A stretch of 64,000 nt of DNA from Chryseobacterium pennae (GCF_003385515.1 NZ_QNVT01000025.1:1-64000), one strand, 5' to 3'. Shown: positions 49,354-59,102, counted from the first letter of the stretch. Translations and numbers: made by a program. The notes: generated from the letters alone by a model not told the origin.

Positions 49354-50739
49354 ATGAAAAAAATAGCCCTAGCATCAGGGATTCTACTGCATTTATATAG
49401 TTATAAAGCACAGGATACTGTTCAATCTCGAAATCTTCAGCAAGATATTGCTTTAATCAACACCAATTCACCTCTAAAAGAATCTACTCCATTTTTTAAA
49501 AAGGATTGGGTAAAAAAATCTGTGGCTCCAGCTATCCTTTTTACTGCAGCAGCAGCTACATGGGGGGAAAAAGAAAATATCCGTGAGGTAAGAAACCGGT
49601 ATCTGCCCAACTTTAAAGTCAAATATGATGATTACCTTCAGTATGCTCCAGCTGTAGCCGTTTATGGTCTTAAACTGGGAGGAGTAAAAGGGCGAAACAA
49701 TGTTGGAAGAGCTACTTTATCTTATGGTGCCAGTTTGCTGATTATGGGAATTTTAGTCAATTCTATCAAATATACTGCAAAAGTTGAACGTCCGGACGGG
49801 TCCAAAAACAACGCTTTTCCGTCAGGGCATGCAGCAATGGCCTTTACCAATGCCAGTTTTCTACACAAGGAATACGGGATGGTAAACCCTGCCTACAGTA
49901 TTGCAGGGTACGGTTCTGCCGCCATTACTGGATTGGGACGAAACTTAAATAACAGACACTGGGTTCCTGATATCCTTGCCGGTGCAGGAATCGGGATTAT
50001 ATCCACAGAACTCGGGTATTTTTTTATTGATAAAATTTATAAAAATAAAGGAGATAATTTAAGTGTTTTATCCAGAATACAGGGAAATGACTATCCATCC
50101 TTTCTTGCTCTAAAAATGGGAACCGCATTGGGTACGACCAACTTCCTGAAAGAATCTGAACTGGATGACAAAAAACAAACCGGTTTTGAAGGCGGATTGG
50201 AAGGAGCTTACTTTTTTTCAAAAAAATGGGGCGTGGGGGCAGATATTACTTTCAGCAGCTTTCCGATCAAGTCCCAGCGAATAACTTTTGATGACGGACA
50301 GGATTTTGGTGAGCATGAAATTAAAACCCAATCTATGGGTTTCTTAGCTGCAGGTATTGGACCCTATTTCTCTCATGAGTTCTCTGATAAATGGCAGCTT
50401 ATGCTAAAGGTAACCGGTGGATATTCTGCCACCGCCAGTGGAAAAGTATTTGTAAAAGGAGATAATATAGATGCCCCTAATCATGAGCTACAGATAGCCC
50501 GATACAAACCTAAACCCGCTTTCCGTTGGAACACAGGAGCTTCTATGACCTATAAGTTTAATCCTGGATTAGGCCTTACTTTTTATACAGATTACAATCT
50601 GATCAATTCTACCATCCGTTATCATTTCAGCGATGATATCAAAGAAAGTGCAGAACTGGATCAGGAACTGAATAATCTTATTGCTAAAGAAAAAATAAGT
50701 TATATTACACTGGGTTTGAGATTAACCGCATTTTTCTAA
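49354..50739 (+). CDS. PAP2 family phosphatase fused to a barrel-like C-terminus
   Basis: A 461-residue protein with an N-terminal signal peptide. Residues about 50-230 contain the PAP2 phosphatase motifs: K-x6-R-P (KVERP), PSGHAAMAF, and GRNLNNRHWVPD for the third. The C-terminal 210 residues have alternating hydrophobic strands with aromatic ends (EGAYFFSKKWGVGADITF, MGFLAAGIGPYF, ISYITLGLRLTAFF ending in Phe), typical of outer-membrane beta-barrels. Together this suggests a lipid phosphate phosphatase acting at the outer membrane. Substrate unknown. Confidence 0.85.
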   Translation: MKKIALASGILLHLYSYKAQDTVQSRNLQQDIALINTNSPLKESTPFFKKDWVKKSVAPAILFTAAAATWGEKENIREVRNRYLPNFKVKYDDYLQYAPAVAVYGLKLGGVKGRNNVGRATLSYGASLLIMGILVNSIKYTAKVERPDGSKNNAFPSGHAAMAFTNASFLHKEYGMVNPAYSIAGYGSAAITGLGRNLNNRHWVPDILAGAGIGIISTELGYFFIDKIYKNKGDNLSVLSRIQGNDYPSFLALKMGTALGTTNFLKESELDDKKQTGFEGGLEGAYFFSKKWGVGADITFSSFPIKSQRITFDDGQDFGEHEIKTQSMGFLAAGIGPYFSHEFSDKWQLMLKVTGGYSATASGKVFVKGDNIDAPNHELQIARYKPKPAFRWNTGASMTYKFNPGLGLTFYTDYNLINSTIRYHFSDDIKESAELDQELNNLIAKEKISYITLGLRLTAFF

Positions 50740-50744
50740 AATAA

Positions 50745-50770
50745 AAAAGCCTTCGGATCTGAAGGCTTTT
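50745..50770. terminator. Bidirectional terminator between convergent genes
   Basis: The perfect stem AAAAGCCTTC/GAAGGCTTTT with a 6-nt loop is 5 nt after the PAP2 stop and 4 nt from the M1 peptidase stop on the other strand. Confidence 0.9.
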
Positions 50771-50774
50771 ACTT

Positions 50775-52640
50775 TTATAATGTTTTAGTATTATCTGCTG
50801 GCGTATAATCCATAAAAATATCTCCGTCCAGTTGTACAGATTTCACTTTTTTCTTAATAGGAATTACCAGATCAGTAAGTTTCTGGTCTTTTTCCCAGAC
50901 AGAAGGTGAAAAATGCAATTTCTCAGTACTTCCGTCTTCATAAGATAATATGGCATCAAAAGGGATAGCAAAACCACCTGTATTAACTACATTCACTGTA
51001 AGTAAATCGTTCATTTGATTGACTCCTGCAACTTTTAAATCAATATAATTATTGGTATAGAACCAATTCTGGAAAAACCAGCTAAGATTTTTACCGGAAC
51101 CTGTACTCATAGAATTAAAATAATCCCAAGGAACTGGGTGTTTTCCATTCCAGTTGTCCATATAATGATGTAATGCTTTTTTAAACAGCTCATCTCCCAG
51201 ATAATCCTTTAATGCAAGATAAGACAGGGATGATTTCACATATGAATTGTTCCCGTATCCAGAGCCACTTACCTGAGTACTCATTGTAATGATCGGCTGA
51301 TCCTGCTCTGCTGAAGGATCATTGATCCATCTTTTCACACGGAAATTTTTATAAAACTCTTTTGCTGCAGCTTCACCATTCTCATCAATTCCGATCAGAT
51401 ACTCTAAAGTAGTTGCCCAGCCTTCATCCATAAAAGCATATCTCGTTTCGTTAATTCCCATGTAGAAAGGGAAATAAGTATGGGCAATCTCATGATCCGC
51501 GGTAAGCCTGGCATCATTAAGATCATCCGGAATACTTGTATCGTTAATCATCATCGGATATTCCATATCGGCATACCCTTGAATAGCTGTCATTACATTA
51601 TAAGGATATTCTACTCCAGGCCAGTTTTTGGAAAACCAGTCCAGATTGTAACGCATCCAGTCTACATAGTGTTCAAAATCTTTTGCTCCGGCTTTATATC
51701 CTGCCTGAACACTAGCTCTTTTGGTTTTCAACTGAACGCTGGCAGCGTCCCATACATAATGATTACTCAATGCAAAGCAGAAATCTGTAATATGGCTGGC
51801 TTTAAATTTCCAGACATTCCATTTATTCTGCTGGGTTACTTTTCCGGATTTCATTTCCTGTTCTGTAGCGATATGCATTAATTTATCGCTTTTCAAAGAA
51901 GCTTTATATCTTTTCAAATATTCTGGCTGAAGAACGGCCTCAGGATTCAGGAAATCTCCTGTTGCCCAAACGACATAATTTTTGGGTGCAGTAATAGCAA
52001 AGCTATAATCATTAAAGTCATTATAAAACTCCTGTCTGTCAGAATGCGGAAGCATATCCCATCCGTTATAATCATCATACACAGAAATTCTTGGGAAAGA
52101 ATATGCAACATAGAATGTTTCCGGATCAATCTGACCTTCTCTTCCACTTTGTACAGACAATGGATATTCCCATTCAATCTTTACTTCTGATTTTGATTTT
52201 GATTTTAAAGCTGATTTTAATTTTACTTTTTCAACAGTTCCCCAATCATCACTGTTGATGTCATATTTTTCTCCATTTACGATGAATGATTTAATCTTAA
52301 GCCCTGTGGACAAAAAGTCTTTGGAAACAGTTCCTGACCTTGGAGACTGCGGTTTGTGCAGGTTATTCACAAATCTTATTGCCAGCTCATTGAGATTATC
52401 CGGGCTGTTATTGGTATACATAATGGTTTCTTTTCCGGAAACAATCTTTGTATTGGCATCTACTTTTACTTCAACATTGTAAATTCCTTTATTCTGCCAG
52501 TAGTTTTTACCCGGTGCTCCGGAAATATCACGGGTCCCTTTTTCATAAGCTTTTTTAATATTTCTCGGCATATACAATTCCTGGGCAGACAATTGTAGCA
52601 ATGAAACAATCACCAACATTCCGGAAAAAATTCTCTTCAT
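50775..52640 (-). CDS. M1 family aminopeptidase-like metalloprotease, exported
   Basis: A 621-residue protein with a signal peptide (MKRIFSGMLVIVSLLQLSAQ). The gluzincin motif H383-E-x2-H387 (DHEIAHTYF) is followed by the downstream Glu in DEGWATTLEY. The N-terminal beta domain begins near residue 50 (YWQNKGIYNVEVKVD). No T9SS tail, so it is probably periplasmic. A related but distinct M1 protein is at 59184. The exopeptidase motif GxMEN corresponds here to YADMEYP. Confidence 0.92.
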   Translation of the reverse strand: MKRIFSGMLVIVSLLQLSAQELYMPRNIKKAYEKGTRDISGAPGKNYWQNKGIYNVEVKVDANTKIVSGKETIMYTNNSPDNLNELAIRFVNNLHKPQSPRSGTVSKDFLSTGLKIKSFIVNGEKYDINSDDWGTVEKVKLKSALKSKSKSEVKIEWEYPLSVQSGREGQIDPETFYVAYSFPRISVYDDYNGWDMLPHSDRQEFYNDFNDYSFAITAPKNYVVWATGDFLNPEAVLQPEYLKRYKASLKSDKLMHIATEQEMKSGKVTQQNKWNVWKFKASHITDFCFALSNHYVWDAASVQLKTKRASVQAGYKAGAKDFEHYVDWMRYNLDWFSKNWPGVEYPYNVMTAIQGYADMEYPMMINDTSIPDDLNDARLTADHEIAHTYFPFYMGINETRYAFMDEGWATTLEYLIGIDENGEAAAKEFYKNFRVKRWINDPSAEQDQPIITMSTQVSGSGYGNNSYVKSSLSYLALKDYLGDELFKKALHHYMDNWNGKHPVPWDYFNSMSTGSGKNLSWFFQNWFYTNNYIDLKVAGVNQMNDLLTVNVVNTGGFAIPFDAILSYEDGSTEKLHFSPSVWEKDQKLTDLVIPIKKKVKSVQLDGDIFMDYTPADNTKTL

Positions 52641-52748
52641 AATGATCTCTTTTTAAGATTGGTATCAAAAATAACGAAAATGTAACACCAAGTAAGAATT
52701 TCTTTTATAATAATGTTTTATGGTAATCAATTTTTTGTTTAAAATATT

Positions 52749-55118
52749 CTAAAGCCTATCCTGCTCGGATGTTTTTCTGATTGTTTTGGCATTTTTTACA
52801 GACTGATTTCCAAAATTGTATTTTAATGACAAAGTAAAGCCTCTGGCATCTGTATAATCCAGGAAATAATTATCCTGATTGGCATATCTGGTAACCACCT
52901 TCTGCCCTGTTGTTCTGAAAATATCACTGAAAACCAATGATGCTTCCAGCTTTTTATTAAAAAACTTTCTGTTCATCACAAAATACGCAGACCAGGTGCT
53001 GGAGATTCTGAAAGGCCCCTGAACTCCCGGAGAATAATAGCGGTGTCCCATTTCCATCTTCCAGTCACTGTTTTTATCCAAAGTAAAACTCGTAGAAATA
53101 TTGGACCCCAGACTCCATACTTTATTCTGGTGCAAAATACCGTCAACGCCATTGAAATAATTTTCGTTGTGCTCCAGGCTTTCAGAGACTATAATATTCC
53201 ACCATGGCTTTACCTCAAAGTTTTTATATAAATCGATCCCAAATGCCTGTCCTTTTTCAATATTGGTAAAATGATAAACCACATTATTGGTTGATGGCAC
53301 CTGATAAGAAATCTCCATAGATGGGTACAGTTCCTTTCTGTAATAAAGCTCCACATTCCAATTCTTCCAGGAATAGGTAAGATTAAGATTATGAATAATT
53401 GTCGCTTTTAGTTGTGGATCCCCCTGAAAATAAGAAAACAGATTATAATAAGACTTTGCCGGGTTCAGCCATGAATAAGAAGGCCTGTTGATTCTTTTAC
53501 CATAGGAAAACCCAAACTCATGCTTATTTTCCGTTGTGTATTGCGCATAAAAAGTTGGGAAGAACTTCCAGTATTTATTTTTATTAAGATCATAAGGTTC
53601 TGAAACAATTCCTTCCAGATTGGTCATTTCTGCACGAAGTCCTCCTTTGAAATTCCATTTTCCAATATTATAAGAAAGTGAGGAATACAAAGCAAAATTA
53701 TGTTCTTTATAGTCAAAGACACTACTCTTTTCAGGTCGGTACTGCAATATTCCGTTTTCATTATCTGAAAAATTCAATGTACTGTTTGTTTTTACAAAAC
53801 TGTATTTTGTACCGGATTCAATTTCCCATTGATCTCCTTTCCATTGATAATCCAACTGCGTGGAATATAATTTTACATCTGCTTTATTCTGAGTAAGGAA
53901 GTTATCTTCTCTTGATGGCTGACCTGCAAAATTCAGGTGTGTAGCTACATTCTGATCTTTCCCGGAATTATTTCCCGTAAAGTAGTTGATCCATGACAGG
54001 CTGCTTTTTTTATTCAGTTTTCTGTCTGCCTGGAAGCTAACAGAACTGTTGGCAGAACGGGATTGATGATCATTAAAGGTTCTGTAATTTGACTCTAGAA
54101 TATCCTGACTGTTATAGATCTGTGTCGGTACATCATAAATTCCATGAGACTTTGGAGAAAAAAACCCTGAATAGTTGAGGCTTAAGCTGGTTAAACTATC
54201 CAACTCATATTCCACATTAAAATTCAGGGTATTCTGGTTAGTGTTTTTATCCTTCCTGTTCATCGTACTTATCCATCTGGTCTGGCTTTCAGCATAATTA
54301 ACATAGTCATATCCTTCACGGTAATAAGTTCCCATCCCTTTATAATAGCTCGCCATCACAGATAGCTTATCTTTTTTATAATATTGTGACAACCCGAAAA
54401 CAGCCTTTGCATACTGCGTTTGAATGTATTTTGAAGACACAACTCCACGATAACCTTCAATTTTATTCTTTTTCATCACAATATTCAGTACTGCACTTCC
54501 TGCAGCTTCGTATTTTGCAGGCGGGTTGGTAATTACTTCTATAGACTTCACCTCATCGCCCTGTGTATTTTCCAGAAGGTTTTTAAGTTCATCACCTGTA
54601 AGCATTACTTTTTTATCATTAATGGCAACCAGAATTCCCGTACTTCCTTTCACCGTCAGAACATTATTATTGACCATTACATTTGGAGTATTTTTTAAAA
54701 TCTCCCATGCATTGAGTGATGAAATATTACTGTTTTCTACATTAAATTCCAGGCGGTCCACTTTTCTTTTAACCAATGGCTTCCTCTTGGTCATAACAAC
54801 ACCTTCAATTTCCTGAGACTCCTTTTTAAGAATGATTTGTAAAGCTTCTGGTTTTTCCAGATCCAATGTTTTTTCAAATAGAGAATACCCAATCGTTTTC
54901 ACTACCAATTTCACATTGTTTTCTGCAATACTTTCCAAAGTGAAACCACCGTTAGTATCAGTCTTTAGCTCTTTAATTAATTCGTTTTTTGAATTATACA
55001 GCGTTACATGCACTGCTGAGAGTTTTTCATTTTCGGTATTCATCACCGTTCCCGCTATTCTTTCCTTTTGGGCCAGTACCATCATCGGAAAACATAGAAA
55101 AAGAAGAATTTTGTTCAT
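52749..55118 (-). CDS. Outer-membrane beta-barrel receptor (TonB-dependent-like)
   Basis: A 789-residue protein from the ATG at 55118, giving a signal peptide MNKILLFLCFPMMVLAQ. Residues 18-100 are a carboxypeptidase-regulatory-like domain (KERIAGTVMNTENEKLSAVH). Then comes a plug-like part (LVKRKVDRLEFNVENSNISS, GDEVKSIEVITNPPAKYEAAG) and a large barrel ending LSLKYNFG with a short tail. This is the outer-membrane beta-barrel family of CarboxypepD-plug receptors. A triple GTTAATG box lies 83-111 nt upstream, shared with the neighbouring two-component system. Confidence 0.9.
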   Translation of the reverse strand: MNKILLFLCFPMMVLAQKERIAGTVMNTENEKLSAVHVTLYNSKNELIKELKTDTNGGFTLESIAENNVKLVVKTIGYSLFEKTLDLEKPEALQIILKKESQEIEGVVMTKRKPLVKRKVDRLEFNVENSNISSLNAWEILKNTPNVMVNNNVLTVKGSTGILVAINDKKVMLTGDELKNLLENTQGDEVKSIEVITNPPAKYEAAGSAVLNIVMKKNKIEGYRGVVSSKYIQTQYAKAVFGLSQYYKKDKLSVMASYYKGMGTYYREGYDYVNYAESQTRWISTMNRKDKNTNQNTLNFNVEYELDSLTSLSLNYSGFFSPKSHGIYDVPTQIYNSQDILESNYRTFNDHQSRSANSSVSFQADRKLNKKSSLSWINYFTGNNSGKDQNVATHLNFAGQPSREDNFLTQNKADVKLYSTQLDYQWKGDQWEIESGTKYSFVKTNSTLNFSDNENGILQYRPEKSSVFDYKEHNFALYSSLSYNIGKWNFKGGLRAEMTNLEGIVSEPYDLNKNKYWKFFPTFYAQYTTENKHEFGFSYGKRINRPSYSWLNPAKSYYNLFSYFQGDPQLKATIIHNLNLTYSWKNWNVELYYRKELYPSMEISYQVPSTNNVVYHFTNIEKGQAFGIDLYKNFEVKPWWNIIVSESLEHNENYFNGVDGILHQNKVWSLGSNISTSFTLDKNSDWKMEMGHRYYSPGVQGPFRISSTWSAYFVMNRKFFNKKLEASLVFSDIFRTTGQKVVTRYANQDNYFLDYTDARGFTLSLKYNFGNQSVKNAKTIRKTSEQDRL

Positions 55119-55200
55119 GATTATTTTATTAAGAATAATGTAAAGCAATACTATGTTTTGCTTTACAGGGCAAAATTCTATAATGGGCAGGAGAATTACG

Positions 55201-55229
55201 GTTAATGCAAAGTTAATGATGGGTTAATG
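55201..55229. promoter_or_regulatory. Triple GTTAATG direct repeat, 11-bp period
   Basis: GTTAATG occurs at 55201, 55212 and 55223, spaced exactly 11 bp. Direct repeats with one-turn spacing are the binding form of OmpR/PhoB-type regulators. It lies upstream of the receptor gene (minus strand) and is near-identical to the double repeat at 56185. Confidence 0.75.
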
Positions 55230-55249
55230 CCTTTATCTTGATAAAATGA

Positions 55250-55277
55250 AAACCCTGAATAAGGAAATTCAGGGTTT
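55250..55277 (-). terminator. Terminator after the GLPGLI gene
   Basis: The stem AAACCCTGAAT/ATTCAGGGTTT, with a 6-nt loop. On the minus strand it is followed by TTCATTTTAT. Confidence 0.78.
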
Positions 55278-55298
55278 AAATTTGAAGTAATATATATT

Positions 55299-56132
55299 TT
55301 AAGGATAAGGGATAGCCCTGTCCAACTCTATAGGATTATAGTACTTTTTAATACTTGCCTGGGTCTGTTTCGTTAATCCGGCAAAGTCTTCTTTACTTTT
55401 GATTTGCTTCCCCTCAATTCTTACATTCCAATCTGGCTGAAACTCTGTTCTCATTCTTGCATAAGGATCATTATAAAACTCAAGATTCAGTTTTACCCAT
55501 TTTTTAAAATCAATAGTGATAGGGTCTAATGAATAATGTTTTTCAAGAAAATCTTTAGTATCATATGTTTTGGGCAGGTTAACATTTCTGGAAAAAGAAT
55601 AGATAAAATCTTTCTTATCATCTTCTACATACAGCACTAATCCCGGCAGTCCTCTGAATTTATAAGGACCTTCCGGAATATTAATATCCTGTGTAAACCA
55701 CGCTGTCCAGTTTCTTCCGCCAAATGTTGTAGTTGCTTTCTGTAAATTATAATTATTGATCTTTTTAGTATCAGGTTCTATTTTCCAGTGAATACTGTCT
55801 TCAGTCTCAAAAACATAATAATAAGGCATCATCCTGATCTGAAAATAGTTTTTATTTTTATTTGAATTTCTTTTACGAATGATGGTTTGTTCACACAAAC
55901 TTGTATACTGGGAAGAATTATTTCCATGAAGAATATTAAGAGAATCATTTACTAAAAATTCAATTTCATAGAATTTTACTTCTTCGGGGTTAATATCCAA
56001 TATCATTTCACTTTGATCATAAGCGGCGTCATTAGGATCTGGCCTGTATTGAAGTTCATAGATGAAACGATGAGTCTGGGCATTTACCATAGCTCCTATC
56101 AATAAGATAAAAAAGGCAATCTGTTTTTTCAT
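55299..56132 (-). CDS. GLPGLI family exported protein
   Basis: A 277-residue protein from the ATG at 56132 (MKKQIAFFILLIGAMVNAQ signal). The family signature F-R-G-L-P-G-L-V occurs near residue 180, preceded by WTAWFTQDINIPEGPYKF. GLPGLI proteins are periplasmic and common in Bacteroidetes; their role is not known, but they often accompany CarboxypepD-plug receptors, as here. It is transcribed divergently from the kinase gene, with the GTTAATG double repeat between them. Confidence 0.9.
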   Translation of the reverse strand: MKKQIAFFILLIGAMVNAQTHRFIYELQYRPDPNDAAYDQSEMILDINPEEVKFYEIEFLVNDSLNILHGNNSSQYTSLCEQTIIRKRNSNKNKNYFQIRMMPYYYVFETEDSIHWKIEPDTKKINNYNLQKATTTFGGRNWTAWFTQDINIPEGPYKFRGLPGLVLYVEDDKKDFIYSFSRNVNLPKTYDTKDFLEKHYSLDPITIDFKKWVKLNLEFYNDPYARMRTEFQPDWNVRIEGKQIKSKEDFAGLTKQTQASIKKYYNPIELDRAIPYP

Positions 56133-56184
56133 GGAAAAGTGAATTTCAGTATTTAAAATTAAGAAAAAATACATCCTTCACAAG

Positions 56185-56202
56185 GTTAATGATGGGTTAA
56201 TG
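56185..56202. promoter_or_regulatory. Double GTTAATG direct repeat in divergent region
   Basis: GTTAATG at 56185 and 56196, spaced 11 bp, separated by ATGG as in the triple box at 55201. It lies 53 nt upstream of the GLPGLI ATG and 48 nt upstream of the kinase ATG. It is a candidate site for the response regulator at 57559. Confidence 0.75.
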
Positions 56203-56249
56203 ATAAAAATAATATTCCATTAAAATGGTAAAACTTTATCTTTGTTTTA

Positions 56250-57569
56250 ATGATATCCAAGAACAGAAACCTGATGTATCTTTTTGCTACCTTATTCCTT
56301 CTTTTGCTTGGAATACAGGTTTATTTTATGTATAAAACCTATCAGGTTAAAGAAAGGGAAATCTACAGATCGGTAGACCAGAGTATTGTTGGTTATACAG
56401 ATCAGCTTGAGAATGTTCACGAAGTACAGGAAACAAAAAGTGATTCTCTCCAGAAACTTCTTATCCGTTACTACAATAAAGAAATCAACAAAAAAAAATT
56501 TCTGCAATATTTTATAGAAGGCAGAAAAGCTGCCAGTGAAAGACTGAGCCATTACCTCAACGATCGTATGAAAAAAGACGGTTATAAGATCAGTGTCCGG
56601 GTTCAGTATACTTCTATCATTCACCTTCCGGATAGTACCAAGGTTATTGACAAACCTATCATTATTTACGAAACCACAGACAGGGTCACCAATCCTAAGA
56701 TCACCAGCACCGGAACCTGGAGAACCTCATCTACAAAGGAGCTCAAAGGAAAGGAGCTAGCTAATGAAAGAGATACCTTCTATGTAAACAGCCAGACTGA
56801 TTTTGAAGTTAAAAATATTAAAAGTATTGTTTTTAAAGAGCTTACCCTCCTTATCATCTGTTGTATCCTCTTACTTACCAGTGTACTTCTCCTTTATGTT
56901 TTTACGATTAAGAACCTGATCAGACAGCAGGAGCAGGTAGAAATTCTCCACACAGTTGTGGATAATATTTCTCATGAGTTTAAAACACCTATTGCCACCT
57001 TAAAAATAGCTTCCAAAACGTTAAAAAAAGGATGGAATCCTGATACTCTTCCATTAATTGACAGGCAGATCACAAGACTTGAAAGCCTGATGCTTCAGCT
57101 GCATAAAGATGAAGTCCCGGAAGAAATAATTGCCATACAACCGGAAGATTGGGATTTTCTGATTCAGGATCTGGCTTTCACTTATCCCCAGACAGATTTT
57201 ACATTTGAAAATAAAGTTTCAAAACCACTTCCATTTGATAAAAATCTTTTGGAAACAGTCATCAGAAATCTTTGTGAAAACAGCATAAAATATGGTGCTT
57301 CTACTGTAAAGATCAATACAAATAGTATGGCTCAAAATCTGAAAATTGAAGTTACTGATGATGGTCATGGTATGGAAAGCAAAGAGCTGAAAAATATTTT
57401 TGAAAAATTCTACAGAATACAGAATAATAATATTCACAACAACAAAGGACTTGGGCTTGGGCTCTATTTCGTCAAAAAAATAGTGACATTCTATCATGGC
57501 AAAATTAATGTCTCCAGTCAACTCCACATGGGAACTACTTTTAAAATAACCATTCCTTATGAAAACTAA
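56250..57569 (+). CDS. Sensor histidine kinase (HisKA/HATPase)
   Basis: A 439-residue kinase. Two membrane helices (about 8-28 and 200-222) enclose a periplasmic domain of about 170 residues, rich in basic and polar residues. The phospho-acceptor is His242 (NISHEFKTPIATL). The ATPase part has NLCENSIKYGA, DDGHGM and GLGLGLYFVKK. Its stop overlaps the response regulator start by 11 nt. The upstream GTTAATG boxes suggest autoregulation. Likely senses an envelope or nutrient signal linked to the adjacent receptor. Confidence 0.94.
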   Translation: MISKNRNLMYLFATLFLLLLGIQVYFMYKTYQVKEREIYRSVDQSIVGYTDQLENVHEVQETKSDSLQKLLIRYYNKEINKKKFLQYFIEGRKAASERLSHYLNDRMKKDGYKISVRVQYTSIIHLPDSTKVIDKPIIIYETTDRVTNPKITSTGTWRTSSTKELKGKELANERDTFYVNSQTDFEVKNIKSIVFKELTLLIICCILLLTSVLLLYVFTIKNLIRQQEQVEILHTVVDNISHEFKTPIATLKIASKTLKKGWNPDTLPLIDRQITRLESLMLQLHKDEVPEEIIAIQPEDWDFLIQDLAFTYPQTDFTFENKVSKPLPFDKNLLETVIRNLCENSIKYGASTVKINTNSMAQNLKIEVTDDGHGMESKELKNIFEKFYRIQNNNIHNNKGLGLGLYFVKKIVTFYHGKINVSSQLHMGTTFKITIPYEN

Positions 57570-58245
57570 CATCCTACTGGCAGAAGATGATCCTGATTTC
57601 GGTATGATCCTGAAACAATATCTTGAACTGGAAGATTTTGAGGTCAGCTGGTTCCAGAATCCTGAAGATATCATACCGCTTCTTTCTACCGCTTTTCCTT
57701 TTCAGATAGCTATTCTGGATATTATGATGCCTAATATTGATGGCTTTTCTCTGGCTCAAACAATATTAAAAGAGAAAAATAACTTTCCGATTTTATTTTT
57801 AACAGCGAAGAATCAGAAAATTGACAGATTAATGGGGTTAAAAATAGGGGCTGACGACTACATTGCCAAACCATGTGATCCCGAAGAACTGGTATTAAGA
57901 ATCAAAAACATCCTGAAAAGAACCTTACCACCAATAACTGAACCCCAGATAAAAATCGGGCAATATTCTTTAGATACACAAAAACTTTTACTTTCCCACC
58001 CTAACGGAAATGCCCGGATGACAGTGCGTGAACAGGAATTGCTACTTTATCTTCTGAAGCATAACCACTCCACTATCACAAGGAATGATATCCTTGATAA
58101 TCTGTGGGAAACCAATGATTATTTTACAGGAAGAAGCCTTGATGTCTTTATCAGCAGACTACGGAAATATTTCAGCAATGACTCTGAAATAAAAATCCAA
58201 TCCCTCAGAGGCATTGGATTTGAAATTGATTTTCCCACTCATTAA
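57559..58245 (+). CDS. OmpR/PhoB-type response regulator
   Basis: A 228-residue regulator: receiver domain with phospho-acceptor Asp54 (AILDIMMPNIDGF) and Lys in ADDYIAKP, and a winged-helix DNA-binding domain (MTVREQELLLYLLKHNHSTI, SLDVFISRLRKYF, IQSLRGIGFEI). The winged-helix type fits direct-repeat operators with 11-bp period, which are found upstream of this operon, GLPGLI and the receptor. Its last 4 nt overlap the 3' end of the convergent gene. Confidence 0.95.
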   Translation: MKTNILLAEDDPDFGMILKQYLELEDFEVSWFQNPEDIIPLLSTAFPFQIAILDIMMPNIDGFSLAQTILKEKNNFPILFLTAKNQKIDRLMGLKIGADDYIAKPCDPEELVLRIKNILKRTLPPITEPQIKIGQYSLDTQKLLLSHPNGNARMTVREQELLLYLLKHNHSTITRNDILDNLWETNDYFTGRSLDVFISRLRKYFSNDSEIKIQSLRGIGFEIDFPTH

Positions 58246-59078
58246 TTTAAAAAGGAAAGCTTCACAATAACCGGGAAGTGATCTGACGGATAAAGGAGGT
58301 TTTCTCTTCTGTCATTGATATGTCTGTGAGATTGTATCTTAAAGTCTTTTGTAAAAATATAATCTATTCTTTCTTTGGGTATTTCATTTACATTAAAGGC
58401 GGTAAAGGTTCCTACAGGCCCATAATGCTTGGTTTCCGAATGATAAAAAGCATCTTTCATATTTTGTGAAAGTATCTTAACAGGTTCGGTATCATCTGTC
58501 AGGTTAAAATCTCCGCTTACGGTAACGGGCAGATTCCCGGGATTAAGTTCTTTGATTTTTTTCAGGATCAGTTCAGAAGATTTTACCCTGGCTACATTTC
58601 CTATATGATCAAAATGAAGATTCATGGCAAGAAATTCCTTTTTAGAGTTTTTATCTTTAAAGACAGCATAGGTACAGATTCTGTTCAAAGCTGCATCCCA
58701 GCCTTTCGAAGGTTTCTCAGGTGTTTCAGACAGCCAGAACGTTCCCGACTTCACCACTTTCAGCCTTTGGGTATCATAAAAAATAGCAGAAAATTCTCCT
58801 TTCTCTTTACCATCATCCCTTCCTACTCCTACATAATCGTAATTCTTCAATCCACTTTTAATATCCTTCATCTGCTCCGGAAGAGCTTCCTGCACTCCAA
58901 AGTAATCAGGGTGATAATAAGTTAATAGATCAGCAACATCCTGCTTTCTCTCTGGCCATGCATTTTCCTTATCTGAAGCAACATTCAGCCTGATATTAAA
59001 ACTCATTACCATAAGATTCTGTGAAAACCCCAATGCAAAAAGCATCAGAAACATCATTGAAAGTCTGAAACTCATCAT
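58242..59078 (-). CDS. Endonuclease/exonuclease/phosphatase family protein, exported
   Basis: A 278-residue protein with signal peptide. Motifs of the EEP fold: MSFNIRLN, QEALPEQ, NLHFDHIG, SGDFNLT, RIDYIF and the catalytic end SDHFPV. The family includes sphingomyelinase-like and DNase I-like phosphodiesterases; substrate cannot be told. Two start codons in a row (59078, 59075). It overlaps the response regulator gene tail-to-tail by 4 nt, leaving no room for a terminator. Confidence 0.9.
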   Translation of the reverse strand: MMSFRLSMMFLMLFALGFSQNLMVMSFNIRLNVASDKENAWPERKQDVADLLTYYHPDYFGVQEALPEQMKDIKSGLKNYDYVGVGRDDGKEKGEFSAIFYDTQRLKVVKSGTFWLSETPEKPSKGWDAALNRICTYAVFKDKNSKKEFLAMNLHFDHIGNVARVKSSELILKKIKELNPGNLPVTVSGDFNLTDDTEPVKILSQNMKDAFYHSETKHYGPVGTFTAFNVNEIPKERIDYIFTKDFKIQSHRHINDRRENLLYPSDHFPVIVKLSFLN

Positions 59079-59102
59079 ATATATATTATCAAATTTGAAA
59101 CA

